Position numbers and translations under genes: made by a program. Below, piece after piece: positions 1 through 10,678 of a stretch of 64,000 bases of DNA. Each line of letters starts with the position of its first letter. Within the stretch, counting starts at the first letter, position 1. The stretch spans positions 1-64,000 of the forward strand of contig JBBHKE010000744.1 in the NCBI GenBank assembly GCA_037447655.1, read 5' to 3'. A model generated the notes under the pieces. It saw nothing but the letters and a program-made list of their open reading frames with translations, did not search any database and was not told the DNA's origin. Source of the DNA: Zygnema cylindricum. Lineage: Eukaryota; Streptophyta; Zygnematophyceae; Zygnematales; Zygnemataceae.

Positions 1-202
1 TTCTTTCGTCGATGCACACTGGCCAATGATGGGGGGGGGGGGGGGGGTCTTCAAAATCTTCCACCACGGGACCCGGTCCAAATCCATGATGTGGACCATA
101 ACTTGTTTGTGGGTAGGCTTATCTACGTTTTTTCTTTTTTTAAGCGGTATAATTTTGGTATTTTAGTTTTTTTTTCTTTTCTTTTGTTAGTAATGTTATG
201 TC
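1..202. other. Flank left of the first copia element, with a 17-G run
   Basis: No gene is visible. A homopolymer of 17 G lies at 31-47, followed by AT-rich, T-rich sequence. The last five bases (198-202, ATGTC) form the left target-site duplication of the copia element that begins at 203. Confidence 0.6.
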
Positions 203-1208
203 TGCAATTCTGTGTCCCCCATTTGGACTGCAAAATTCAGGAAGCCTCTGGGTAGTTTTTCACTAACCCACTTTAAACTAGAACAGCTGCTACCCAAGCA
301 GGCAAATAGACAATCAGACTGCACCCCTATGCAGTCTGGACTCCCCTGAGTCCACAACAAAAAGAAACACTGAAAAACGCCCAACCAGGCGATTAGTTAT
401 CAAGTGGCAAAGATGTCAATATTCAGACAAGCTTGTTCGGAAAGAGGCGGCTACCTTCTCAATCCTCTAAGTCCTGAGCCCCTCTCACAACCCCTATCTA
501 CTGATGTACGAACCAATCAGAAGATTGTACAGTACAGAAAGGTACTAGGGCTAATGTACTTTTTGTACGGCCTGTGTGCCACAAGGGCATGGAGTGGACG
601 TCTATCTCCTTCACACTTGTCCTCGCGCTCCCCGGGATTCCCGCTTCTCAATGATATTTTGGCACGTGTTGGCAGGTCATGTTATGTCCGAAAACCGCCA
701 AGGCGGTCATTTCGGGATCTCGGCGATGATCAAGGCCGTCGGATCCGAAACGACTTTTAATGCTAGCTGTTCAAAATAACAAATGTCCGGTACATTTGTT
801 TCGTGGGAACTAAAAAATTCAACTAGTTTCTATGTCCTCAATTTGTTATTTCGTTAATCGAATTAATGATCTAGCTAGTGTTTAAATAGCTATCAAACCC
901 TATGTATCATAACAGACTACTACGACAAACCGGTAAGAGTTGACGGCTTACGCCTCGTTTTGTCGATCGGAGGTTCGAGTCCCGTCGGACTCATCCTTTT
1001 TGTTGAGAGTGACTTAGGTCACTCTTTAGCCCTGCCTAAAGAGCTGAGGCAGCCATGGCTTCACCTCCCTCTCTCTCCTTCAGTGACTACAACAACTATG
1101 GGGGCTAGAGAGAGAAGATGGAGGTAGGCTGCCTACGCTTTTTCTTTTAGCTTATTCTAATCAATTAAGACCTAGAAAATATCTCCCCTAAATCTAGTGA
1201 TTTCAATA
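203..1208 (-). repeat. 3' LTR of copia A
   Basis: It aligns end to end with 6847-7851. On the plus strand it begins TGCAATTCTG and ends TTTCAATA, where the expected terminal CA is TA. It contains the internal hairpin GAGTCC-GGACTC (977-992) preceded by a Pol III B-box-like string (972-982) and followed by a T run. It also holds a CACGTG core near 663. Confidence 0.88.
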
Positions 1209-1220
1209 CTCCCTTTATTT
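1209..1220 (-). other. Polypurine tract of copia A
   Basis: On the minus strand an AAAGGGAG-type purine run lies directly inside the 3' LTR, where copia elements start plus-strand DNA synthesis. The same context (plus strand CAATACTCCCT) recurs at 42991 in copia C and near 51373. Confidence 0.75.
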
Positions 1221-1221
1221 T

Positions 1222-1950
1222 CTAGTCTAATTTTAGTTTCTCTTTTAACCCACACTTTTCTCTGCAGTATATTAACTTGGGAGAGGGCACAGGCTTTGTC
1301 ATTATATCAGCTACAATTTCCCCATCACCTCTAAACACAAGATTCACAATTTTGTTTTCAATCTTTTCCCTCACAAAACTCAATTTTATATCCATATGCT
1401 TAGCCTTAAGATGATAGTTTGGATTGGCTGCAATTGCAATTGCAGCCTGATTATCACAAAACACTTCATGCACTCCCTTCTTCATATACCCTAGTTCTTG
1501 CAATAAAGACTTGACCCGTATAAGCTCTTTCATAACAAAACAAGAGGCCATATACTCAGCCTCTATAGTGGACTGAATAACCACCTTTTGTTGCTTGTTG
1601 CTCCTACAACAAGCATCTTCCCCCACATATAACACATACCCACAAGTGCATCTTCTTATAGGTGCATCCCCATAACTGGCATCACTCCAAGTAGTGATCT
1701 CAGTGTGCTCCCCTCCCAAATGCAACGATAAATCCCTGGTTCCCACTTAGTATCTCACGACTCTCTTGGCTGCCTCCCATTTTCTATTCTTAAGATCATT
1801 AAGACTTCTACTAAAGACTCCAACTGCTGCTGCTATATCCGGTCTGGTACAATTCATAAAGTAAATCAAGCTTCCTACAACCTGTTTGTAAGGAATAAAC
1901 TTCATAAAATGTCTCTCTTCAAGACTCATCTGATCATCTAGTATTATCAA
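1222..1950 (-). pseudogene. Copia A: end of RT and RNase H domain (broken)
   Basis: Two abutting minus-strand reading frames, 1747-1950 and 1222-1746, are separated by one stop. The first carries the conserved PYKQVVGSLIYFMNCTRPDI block that follows RT in plant copia elements. The second carries the RNase H core: SDASYGD near the start, IEAEYMA, and the acidic CDNQAAIAIA block, ending with the IMTKPVPSPK tail. Several conserved positions are changed relative to copia D, for instance the segment after SYGD. A decayed, non-coding relic. Confidence 0.85.
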
Positions 1951-2055
1951 TCCTCCTTATACACTCCCATCACTTACTTTCTTCAAGTCTATGGGAGTGG
2001 TAAAACTGTTTGCCTTTTCTATCTGAAATTTCTCAAGCATATTTCCGAAAGCTTG

Positions 2056-2961
2056 CTACTGAGTAAGTCTGATTATTCTCCTCCCTCTATCTCTTTCCAT
2101 TTGAATCCCCAAGATATATTTAGCTTCCCCTAAATCTTTCATGTCAAATATGCTTTTAAGATCTTTCTTTAGCTTATTGATATTTTCCATATATTTACTT
2201 AACACCAGCAAATCATCCACATAAATTGCAATAAAAATAACACCATTCTTATCCTCAAACATATAAATAGAATGGTCAGAACTGATCCGAATATATCCTA
2301 GACCGGTGAGAAACTCATCTAGTTTCTTGTTCCATTGTTTGGGAGCCTGCTTCGGTCCATTTAAGGGCTTTATGAGCGTACAGAATTTGTTCTCTTCTCC
2401 TTCCTTTATAAATCCCTCTGGTTGTCGCATGAAGATATTTTCCTCTAATTCACCGTTGAGGAAAGCGGTCTTGATATCCATCTGGTGTATTTCCATGTCT
2501 TCTGTTGCTGCTAGACTAAAAAGAATCCTTACAGATGGGAACCGAACCACCGGAGCAAAAGTCTCCTCATAATCTATCCCCTCTTTTTGGGTGAACCCCT
2601 TTGCTACCAACCGAGCTTTATATCTCTCAATGGTATTATCTGGGTTCAGTTTCAATTTAAATACCCATTTGCACCCGATAGGTTTTATGTCTAAAGGATA
2701 GTCCACCAGCTCCCAAGTATTAGCTTCCATGATGGAAGCCATCTCATCATTTATGGCTGTGACACATCGCTCTTTCTCCGGACCGTCCATTGCTTCCAAG
2801 TATGAATGAGGCTCATCTGGGTGAGATAGCTTCGTTACCTTGTGAGCAGCCTGTTTTTCTTGTAGTCTTTTGTTGCTCCTACATCCTCTCTCAAAGTCGG
2901 AAGCTGGAATGGAGGGAAATCTCGGGTTCCCTCTTACTGTCTCATCGTCTCCCCGCTCCAT
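2056..2961 (-). pseudogene. Copia A: reverse transcriptase domain
   Basis: A 301-residue open stretch holds most of the copia RT. It includes the CKWVFKLKLNPD start of the domain, RYKARLVAKGFTQKEGIDY, MDIKTAFLNGEL and the catalytic YVDD (plus-strand region about 2200-2230). The catalytic motif is intact, but the frame ends before RNase H, and the upstream connection to integrase runs in another frame (2934-3266). It is the longest open piece of copia A. Confidence 0.9.
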
Positions 2962-3266
2962 GGGAGGCGGTTCTGGCTCATCTTCCTTTCTCTCCCAGAA
3001 TGTGTAGAAATGTGAGGAGATTCCGGTATATCTCCCCTATCTTGGATCTCCCTTGATTCTGCAATCACGTTTTCAGTTGTGTCCCTTCTGGGAAGATCTA
3101 AGTCTTCTTCACTCTCGAACTCAATACTAATTCTGATTTTCTTAGTGTATTTAAAGGAATCAAATGACTTTCCCTCATCCATGACAACTAGATGCTTTAC
3201 TAGAATGATTTCTTGTTTAGCCAAATCATAGACTCTAAATCCTTTGACATCCTCATCATTTGCCAC
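2934..3266 (-). pseudogene. Copia A: linker between integrase and RT
   Basis: A 110-residue frame that includes KGFRVYDLAKQEIILVKHLVVMDE resembles the post-integrase region of plant copia polyproteins (the GYRLWDP-like block). It overlaps the RT frame by 28 bp in a different phase, so a frameshift separates them. Acid-rich and low complexity toward its end. Confidence 0.65.
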
Positions 3267-3402
3267 AAAATATCTCAGTTTCCTTTTAGCATATAGTTTC
3301 TAGTTTTTTCTTATTTGTGTCAAGAATGTTAACTTGACTGCCGAATACTTTCAAGTGAGAAATATCCGGTTTCTTTCCAACCCATCTCTCATAAGGTGTC
3401 AT

Positions 3403-3995
3403 TCATTTAACGGCTGTAGTGAGGACTCTATTCTTGATGTAATTAGCACAGTTCATGGCCTCTTCCCAAAATCTTCTTCCTATTTTCTTATCTGCCAACA
3501 TACTACATATACTATCTCCCAAAGTCCGGTTTAACCTTTCAGCTACACCATTTTGTTTTGGATTATTGGGTACAATTTTCAGATGCTGAACTCCCTCATC
3601 TCTCAAGTATTCCTCAAACTCGTTAGAGGTGTACTTTCCCCCATTATCACTCCTTATTCGCTTAATGGGGGTTCCGTGCAAATTCTCACTCAGGCTTGGA
3701 GTTCTTTGAAGTACTTTAGTGTTTCAAACTTTGTTTTTAGGAAGTAGACTCTATAATATCTTGACCAATCATCAGTAATTGTCATCATATACCTCTTCCC
3801 TCCAACCGAAGGTACTCTTGTTGGTCCCCAATTATCTGTGTGGACCAGATCTAGTACTTTATCACCTGTATACGTGGAAGTTTTGGGAAAGGGGAGTCTG
3901 TGAGCCTTACCTTGGGCACAGCCACTACAATCATCCATCATTTCATTATCCCCAAACTGAATGCCTTTAACTACACCCAGCTTCAAAATGCACAT
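3403..3995 (-). pseudogene. Copia A: integrase (GAG-pre-integrase and catalytic core)
   Basis: Two minus-strand frames cover integrase. Frame 3690-3995 has DDCSGCAQGKAHRLPFPKT (the zinc-binding region's end), LDLVHTDNWGPTRVPSVGG and MTITDDWSRYYRVYF, which contains the first catalytic aspartates. Frame 3403-3681 has IRSDNGGKYTSNEFEEYL and QNGVAERLNRTLGDS, with the catalytic glutamate in the AERLNRT block. A frameshift near 3685 splits the core. Confidence 0.88.
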
Positions 3996-4041
3996 GCCCC
4001 AACCGATTATGGTAGATCATCAAGCTCGGGACACCACCATA

Positions 4042-5171
4042 CTAAGCACACTTCTTTTCATTACTCAAGTTAAGCCTAAACATTCTTTGGCTACCTTTAT
4101 CTACTGTGAAGTAGACTTCATCTCCGTAGTTATCTGTAAAGACTCCCTTTTTAGTGAAGGTATCAAAATCCTTGTCATCTAATACAGAAGTAGACACAAT
4201 ATTTTTAATCAGCTGAGGAATGTAGAGCACATCTGAGAAGGTGAGCATATAAGTCTTACCCTCCACTAAAACTTTTAGATCTACTGAGCCCACTAGATCT
4301 ATGGTAACTACTCTCCCATTCCCATACTCTATTTCTATAGTAGGGATATTTCTTAGCTTAGTGAAGAGGTGCCTGTCACGGCACATATGCATGGATGCAC
4401 TTGAATTGATGATATATCCTTCTTTTGGAGCTTCTCGAATGGCTCTAAGAGCACACTTCTGTTTCTGAGGAATCCCCTTCTCCTCTAAATTCTCGTTAAA
4501 GAGAAGCTCCCTATCCTCCTTCTCAGAAGACTCGTCCTCCTCTGTCTCTCCTTTAATTCGTGAGACCACAAGTGCCTTCTTTTTCCCTCCGGAAGAATCC
4601 CCTCCACGGTTTTCTTGGAGCCTCAGCTTCGACACCTTGATGCAATTAGCTATGAAGTGTCCCGACTTTTTACAGAAATGGCAAAGACCCTTTGGAGGCT
4701 TGGGTTCTCCAGATTGTTCCCCTTTGAACCTGTTGTACGGCTTCTTCGGATCCTTCCTCCACAGGTCTATTCTGGCAGCTAAAGCTTGAACGCTCTTTCC
4801 TCCTCTTCGGATCTTGATGGTGTTCTCCTGCACGAGTATCATTCGGACCACGGTGTTCCACTTTAAAGAAATTTCATCCATTTCTTGCACTCGGTACACT
4901 ATGTTTTCATACTCTTCAAGCAACTTCATCATGAGGGTGTTAACTTTCATCTTCATTGTACTTGTCTATCTGCCACTTTCCATCTCCATGTACAAACAAG
5001 AGAGATCATTTCACTAGTCTAACATCTTCCCTCCTTTGTAAGTATAACTCGTCAACCTTTGCTCAACCAGTTGGAGCTCATGAATGGTACCGGCTCTATA
5101 AATCTCCACTAAAGTCATCCACAATTCATTGGCCTTGAAGATGTGAAGATGAGAGGTCGCCAAAGCTTGAG
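4042..5171 (-). pseudogene. Copia A: gag C-terminal part and protease
   Basis: The gag part includes an LWMTLVEIYRAG-like segment (minus, about 5170-5014) and, in the long frame 4042-4956, a CCHC zinc knuckle, CHFCKKSGHFIANC (about 4650-4691). The protease region follows, but its active-site motif reads NSSAS instead of the usual D-T/S-G-A, so the catalytic aspartate is missing. The gag reading frame is interrupted upstream by the solo LTR at 5177-6478 and resumes at 6479. Confidence 0.85.
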
Positions 5172-6483
5172 TGAGGTGAAATTCTATGGGCTCCATTGCC
5201 ACACAGAATTCGCAAATCAAAAGAAGCTAATCTAGATAGTGCTAACTCCAAGTTTATATAAACCCAAATGATTGACCCCTTCACAATCAGAACCCCATTA
5301 AAGCTTCACCCCTGTGAAGCAAGACTTTTTGTGTGCTCAGTTCCACCATAGAATGCAAAGTTAAAATATGTGATTTGGATACTTTCACCCACTTTGACTT
5401 TCCCTTAGAAATGCAGCCACCCAGGCTAGCAAAAACTCTGACTGACTACTTCCTTGTGTAGCATGGAGTTCCCTTAGTCCGTAGCAAAAAGAATCACTGA
5501 AAATGGCCAAGTAAATTAATTTTTATGGCTGGCCAAAATTTGTCTTTTGTAGAAATGCTCTCTGGGAGAGAGGTGGCTACCTACTTGAAAATATTCTAAG
5601 TCCTAAACCCCTCTCTAAACCCTCTAGTATTGAGGTACGGACCAATCATATTATTGTATATTACATAAAGGTACAGGTGCCGCTGTACCTTTTGTACGGC
5701 CATCGTACGACATGGCTAAAATGCCAACACCTGTGCTATCCGGATTCGCTCTTATAATCCCCAGAATTCCAACTTCCAAATCTTATCTCTTCACGTGGCG
5801 TCAAGTCATGCCACGTAAGAAAAACGGTACGATACAAGGAAGTACAGGTGCCAGAGTACTTTCTGTACGAACAATGTACGATATTGCCATAATGTGAGAT
5901 TTGTCAAATCCAGATTTGTTGTGTTCCGTTCCGGAGATTCCGCAACCTGTACGATGTCGCCACGTGTCATCCGGAGTGGTGACGTCTGCAAACCGCCAAC
6001 TTATCCTTACGCGAAGCCGACGCTAATCTCGGCCGTCCAATTTATTTCGTCATTTCATACAGACCGTCAAAACAAATGTGCGTACTATTTGTTTCGTCTG
6101 GTACTTAAAAGTATAACTGTTTATAAACCGTAATTCAGTTAAATAGAAAACCCTACTTAATACTGTTTAATAATCTACAAAATCCTTTATGTATTAGCAG
6201 TAGTCCTGGACTAAACGGATACGGCAAATGGCTACTGGTTACTTGACTGGCGGTAGGTACCAGGATCAATTTATAGGTCTGTCGAATACCTTTTTGGTAA
6301 GTCTACCAAATCTACACCCATTCTCCATAGAGAGCCTAGGTAGCCATGGCTCTAGCTCCCTGTCTATCCTTTAGTGACTACAACAAGTGTGGGGGCTTGG
6401 AGAAGGGAGTTATAGGAAGACTGCCTCTGCTCTTTTTCCTATACTAAAACAGACCTAGAAAATACTCAAATATCAACATGAGG
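5172..6483 (-). mobile_element. Solo LTR nested in gag of copia A, with exact 5-bp TSD
   Basis: The LTR spans 5177-6478, begins TGAAATTCTATGGG and ends TATCAACA on the plus strand. It is flanked by identical TGAGG at 5172-5176 and 6479-6483. Removing it plus one TGAGG rejoins the gag of copia A: the ARHFILRHL side at 6480-6520 meets the TQALATSHLH side at 5170. It is a longer, diverged relative of the LTR of copia A (similar start, TACGGAC...TTGTACGG core and CCTAGAAAATACT end). It contains CACGTG at 5792-5797 and 5961-5966. Confidence 0.9.
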
Positions 6484-6831
6484 TGCCTCAAAATGAAATG
6501 CCTAGCAGTCTTGTTGGTGTTCTCCCACATTTGAATATCATTTTCTACAGTCATTACGGCTACCACTCCGAGTGCCGTGGCGATACGAGTGAGAGGTATC
6601 TCCTTTCCTTTCCCCTTTTTGGACACACCGCTATCCCCATCATCTATCTCCTCCGTTGGAGCATATGCTCCTGCAGAAAACCTCACTCCTCCAAACATTG
6701 GTGGAGTTCCCTGAGATGGACGTTTTACTTGTCCACTAACAATACCCCAGTATCGTTTTTCACACAATGCCCTTGTCATCATGGCTTCCCAGTAAATGAA
6801 CCCAAATCTGTTGAATATGGGCACCCTAGAA
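6484..6831 (-). pseudogene. Copia A: 5' leader and start of gag
   Basis: The minus-strand frame 6444-6866 covers the leader and gag N-terminus; real element sequence stops at 6479, where the solo LTR begins. Readable parts include QMWENTNKTARHFILRHL, a typical copia gag N-terminal helix region. The stretch further left in that frame is LTR. Gag is therefore split by insertion, not by simple mutation. Confidence 0.7.
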
Positions 6832-6846
6832 GGTGGGCCCATAACC
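6832..6846 (-). other. Primer binding site of copia A: half initiator tRNA-Met
   Basis: The plus strand reads GGTGGGCCCATAACC and directly abuts the right LTR at 6847. These 15 bases equal the anticodon arm of plant initiator tRNA-Met (anticodon CAT), so the minus-strand RNA can pair with the 3' end of a tRNA cleaved in its anticodon loop. The usual plant copia site pairs with the tRNA 3' end (TGGTATCAGAGC) instead. The same site is found in copia C at 52884-52899. Confidence 0.85.
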
Positions 6847-7851
6847 TGCAATTCTGTGTCCCCCATTTGGACTGCAAAATTTAGGAAGCCTCTAGGTTGT
6901 TTTTCACTAACCCACTTTCAACTAGAACAGCTGCTACCCAAGCAGACAAATATACAATGTGGCTGCACCCCTATGCAGTCTGGACTCCCCTAAGTCCACA
7001 ACAAAAATAATCACTGAAAAATGCCCAACCAGGCGATTAGTTATCAAGTGGCAAAGATGCCAATATTTATACAAGCTTGTTCGGAAAGAGGCGACTACCT
7101 CCTCAAACCTCTAAGTCCTAAACCCCTCTCACAACCCCTATCTACTGATATACAAACCAATCGAAAGACTGTACAGTACAGAAAGGTACTAGGGCCGATG
7201 TACTTTATGTACGGCCTGTGTAGGACAAGGCCATGGAGTGGACGTTTGTCTCCTTCACACTTGTCCTCGCGCTCCTCGGGATTCCCGCTTCTCAATGATA
7301 TCTTGACAAGTGCTGACACGTTATATCATGTCCGAAAACCACCAAGGCGGTCATTCCGGGATCTCGGCGATGATCAAGGCCGTCGGATGCGAAATGACTT
7401 TTAATGCTAGCAGTTCAAAATAACAAATGTCCGGTACATTTGTTTCGTGCGTACTAAAAAATCAACTATTTTCTATGTCCTCAATTTGTTATTCCGTTGA
7501 TCGAATTAATGATCTAGCTAGTGTTTAAATAGCTATCAAACCCAATGTACCCAAACGGAGTACTACGACAGATTGGTAAGAGCTGACGGCTACGCCTCGT
7601 TTTGTCGGTCGGAGGTTTCGAGTCCTGCCGGACTCAACCTTTTTGTTGAGAGTGACTTAGGTCACTCTTTAGCCCTGCCTAAAGAGCTGAGGCAGCCATG
7701 GCTCCACCGCCCTCTCTCTCCTTCAGTGACTACAACAAGTATAGGGGCTAGAGAGAGAAGATGGAGGTTGGCTGCCTACGCTTTTTCTTTTAGCTTATTC
7801 TAATCAATTAAGACCTAGAAAATACCTCCCCTAAATCTAGTGATTTCAACA
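6847..7851 (-). repeat. 5' LTR of copia A
   Basis: Direct partner of 203-1208. It starts TGCAATTCTG and ends TTTCAACA on the plus strand, so the termini are TG...CA as expected. It ends next to ATGTT (7852-7856), the right copy of the target duplication. The Pol III B-box-like string seen in the left LTR is interrupted here by one extra T (7613-7624), while the GAGTCC-GGACTC hairpin is kept. Confidence 0.88.
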
Positions 7852-7856
7852 ATGTT

Positions 7857-8271
7857 TCGTTTTATTTTTTAGGCGTAGCTTATTTTCTTGTGACTCTTGT
7901 AGTCTCTACGTGTTTTTTTAATTTTACCCCTTTTGTAACCATGTGGTTTTACCATCATAATTTTTGCAATAAAGACTCTTTTTTTATTTAATTAGTGGCA
8001 TTTACTCAAACATGTATAATTTATAAATAGTGTAGTGAACAAACCGTGTGTTATTGTTATGTCATACAACCATATATAAATAGTGTTAAATAAAGCCATC
8101 GACGCGTGAAAGTGAGTGCGTCGACAAAAAAATAGGCACCCAGGTTTCATTCCCAGTCATAAACACAAGGTAAAATCGAAACATGCTCACAAGGCGGTTA
8201 TGTGAACATAGGCTAAAGTAGAAACAAAATCAAATTGTGTATCCAAATTGGTGTTAGGCTTATAAATTAAA
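7857..8271. other. No gene seen; AT-rich unique-looking sequence
   Basis: AT-rich DNA with no convincing reading frame. A small inverted pair of GTCGA-type strings flanks 8098-8123. It separates copia A from the LTR fragment that starts at about 8272. Confidence 0.5.
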
Positions 8272-9075
8272 GGTGCTCTCTGGGAGAGGGGCCGCTACCA
8301 CCTAAATTTTCTAAGTCCTATCTCTCTCTAAAAATTTATCAACTGACGTACCGCACCAATCAAATTACTGTGTCGTACATAAAAGTACAGGTGTCGGTGT
8401 ACTTTCTGTACGACCATTGTACGACATGGCCAAAATGTCAACACATGTCATATCCGGATTTGTTCTCGTAATCTTCGAAGTTGCCACGATCCAATGTCAT
8501 TGTGCCACGTGTCATCTTACGTGGCGATGACCGCAAACCGCCGCGATTCTCTTTCGCGATCTTGCCATCCTTCCGGCCGTACGATCAAAACTAGATTTTA
8601 TTCGTAGCCGTCATAAATACTTGCGCGGTATTTGTTTCGCTATCGAAACAAAATGCGCGATATCTGTTTCTTTTCCGTACCGTACTCCGTACTCTACATA
8701 ACTGAATCTATGCATCCCGAGTAAAATTTCAGCTGAATGAATTAGTCTACGTGTAAGCCAATATATAATTATCAAACCGTGCATCATTTAAGAACAGTCT
8801 AAAATAAACGGTTAAGGCTAACGTCTAATTTGACGGTCGGCGGGTACCCGTATCAAATCTACGGTCCGTCATACATTTTAGGTAACTCTATCAAGACTTG
8901 CCTTCCTCTCCTCTTTGGACAGCCTAGGCAGCCATGGATCTACCTCCTCCTGAAGTCTTCAGTGACTGCGACAAGTGTGGGGACTTGAGTGAAGAGTTAG
9001 AGGCAAGCTGTCAGTGTCTTTTCTTTTGTCTTTATTTTACAATCTCTAGACCTAGAAAATACTTAAATTTCAACA
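8272..9075 (-). repeat. Copia LTR fragment (5'-cut on the plus strand)
   Basis: The sequence aligns with the solo LTR from about 5566 to 6478: TGCTCTCTGGGAGAG start, TAAGTCCTA, two TTTCTGTACGAC-like blocks, and the CCTAGAAAATACTTAAA end, finishing TTTCAACA at 9075. The left 390 bp of the full LTR are missing. It contains CACGTG (8503-8508). It lies immediately upstream of, and inverted to, the copia D coding relic, which lacks its own 5' half. Confidence 0.75.
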
Positions 9076-9086
9076 CCTCTTACCAT

Positions 9087-10678
9087 TCAAGAGGCACCGG
9101 GGAGCCTCTTACCATTCAGGAGGCATTTTCTGTTCCTGAAAAGGATCATTGGATCTCAGCTGCAAATGATGAGATGAAATCGATCATGGAAGCCCAAACG
9201 TGGGATCTTGTGGAGCTTCCACCAGATTGGAAAGCCAGTGGCTGCAAGTGGGTCTTCAAAGTGAAGCTCCACCTAGAAAACACCATTGAAAGGTATAAAG
9301 CTCGTCTGGTTCCAAAGGGTTTTAGTCAAAAGGAATGGATTGACTATGAGGAAACGTTCTCTCTAGTTGTCAGGTTTCCTACTGCTAGAGTCTTGTTGTC
9401 CTTAGCTGCAATTGAGAATATGTAATTGCATCAAATCGATGTTAAAACTTCCTTCTTGCATGGAGACTTAGAGGAAGTAATCTATATGAATTAACCTGAA
9501 GGTTATGCAGAAAAAAAAAGGAAATTTTAGTCTGTAAACTGCTGAAATCATTGTATGGATTGAAACACGCTCCATGACAGTGGAATTTAAAGTTTGATGA
9601 GTTTCTTACCCACTTGGGCTTTACAAGGATCAGCTCATATCACTCTGTTTATGTCATGGAACGAGATGATGGTGTGATTTATGTAGCAGTGTATGTAGAT
9701 GATCTGCTGCTAATCAGCAAATCTTTGAATGAGATAAATAAAATAAAAGCAGCTCTGAATGCCAGGTTTTAAATGAAAGACTTAGGTGAAGCTAAGTATA
9801 TCCTATGCATTCATGTCGAGAGAGATAGGAGTCTGAGAGTTAATTACCTCACTCAGAGAGAGGTCATTGGAAATATACTTGAAAGATTTCACATGGTAAA
9901 TGCAAAAGGGAGTGCCACTCCTATGGAGTTCAGGCAAAAGGTGGAAGGAAAAGAGACAGATGGAGGAATGACTCTCAAAGATGATATGGAACCAGGGGAG
10001 TCAGACTTCATGTCCACGATTCCCTATCGACAAATTGTTGGGAGTCTTATCTACTTTATGAACTGCACTCGTCCGGATATTGCAGCGGCTGTTGGAGCTC
10101 TGAGTCGAAGTCTTCAGAATCCGAAGAAATCAGATTGGGAGGCAGCAAAACGAGTTCTGAGATATCTTGCAGGTACACGAGATCTCCGACTGTCTCTTGG
10201 AGGAGATGAAGTGAAAATTAGCACCTGGAGCGATGCGAGTTATGGTGATATGCCAAGCCGACGTTCTACCACTGGATTCATTCTGAAGATCGGTAATGGT
10301 ACTTGCTGCTGGACAAGCAAGCTCCAAAAGGTGACTGCTCAGTCAACCATGGAAGCTGAATACATGGCAGCCAGCTCAGCTGTCAAGGAACTTCTTTGGG
10401 TAAAGTCTCTTTTACAAGAACTGAAATTTATGCAGTCTGGTCCTCAGGTCATATGGTGTGACAATCAAGCTGCTATTGCTATTGCTTCTAATCCTAGTCA
10501 TCATTTCAAAAGCAAGCATATTGACATTAAGTTACACTTTGTGAGGGAAAAGGTGATGGGCATAATTCTGAAACTCAACTACTTACCTTATGAGAAAACG
10601 TTGGCAGATATGATGACAAAACCCTTACCTGCCCCAAAATTGAAATTCTGTAGAGAGGGATATGGTCTTAGTGGTTAG
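9087..10678 (+). pseudogene. Copia D: reverse transcriptase and RNase H
   Basis: Starting with GEPLTIQEAFSVPEKDHW, the frame continues through CKWVFKVKLHLENT and RYKARLVPKGFSQKE. Stops occur at 9423, near 9494 and near 9770, and there is a frame slip around 9513-9530. The catalytic YVDD is intact (9692-9703). From 9773 to 10678 a 301-residue open stretch carries PYRQIVGSLIYFMNCTRPDI, the SDASYGD, AQSTMEAEYMA and CDNQAAIAIA blocks of RNase H, and the ADMMTKPLPAPK tail. The RNase H part is better kept than in copia A. Confidence 0.9.

Larger units (their letters stand above)
203..7851 (-). mobile_element. Ty1/copia LTR retrotransposon A, complete but coding-dead
   Basis: Two LTRs of about 1 kb in direct orientation (203-1208 and 6847-7851) flank an internal region read on the minus strand in the order gag, protease, integrase, RT, RNase H. 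That order defines Ty1/copia. A 5-bp target duplication flanks it: ATGTC at 198-202 and ATGTT at 7852-7856, one mismatch. The primer binding site abuts the right LTR and the polypurine tract abuts the left LTR. The gag is interrupted by a solo LTR (5177-6478), and the polyprotein is broken into many frames, so the element cannot encode its own proteins. The LTRs have diverged visibly, so the insertion is not recent. Confidence 0.9.

Noticed and set aside
945-1002. A tRNA gene
   Set aside because: B-box and T run are present, but no acceptor-stem pairing, no clear A-box spacing and no anticodon arm; it lies inside an LTR with a disrupted copy in the partner LTR.
5014-5220. Gag N-terminus reading MICEFCVAMEPIEF
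   Set aside because: The part left of the TSD is gag, but from 5177 onward it is the nested solo LTR; the apparent start belongs to the LTR.
6444-6866. Intact 140-residue host protein
   Set aside because: It covers a copia leader and gag start and then crosses into the solo LTR at 6478.
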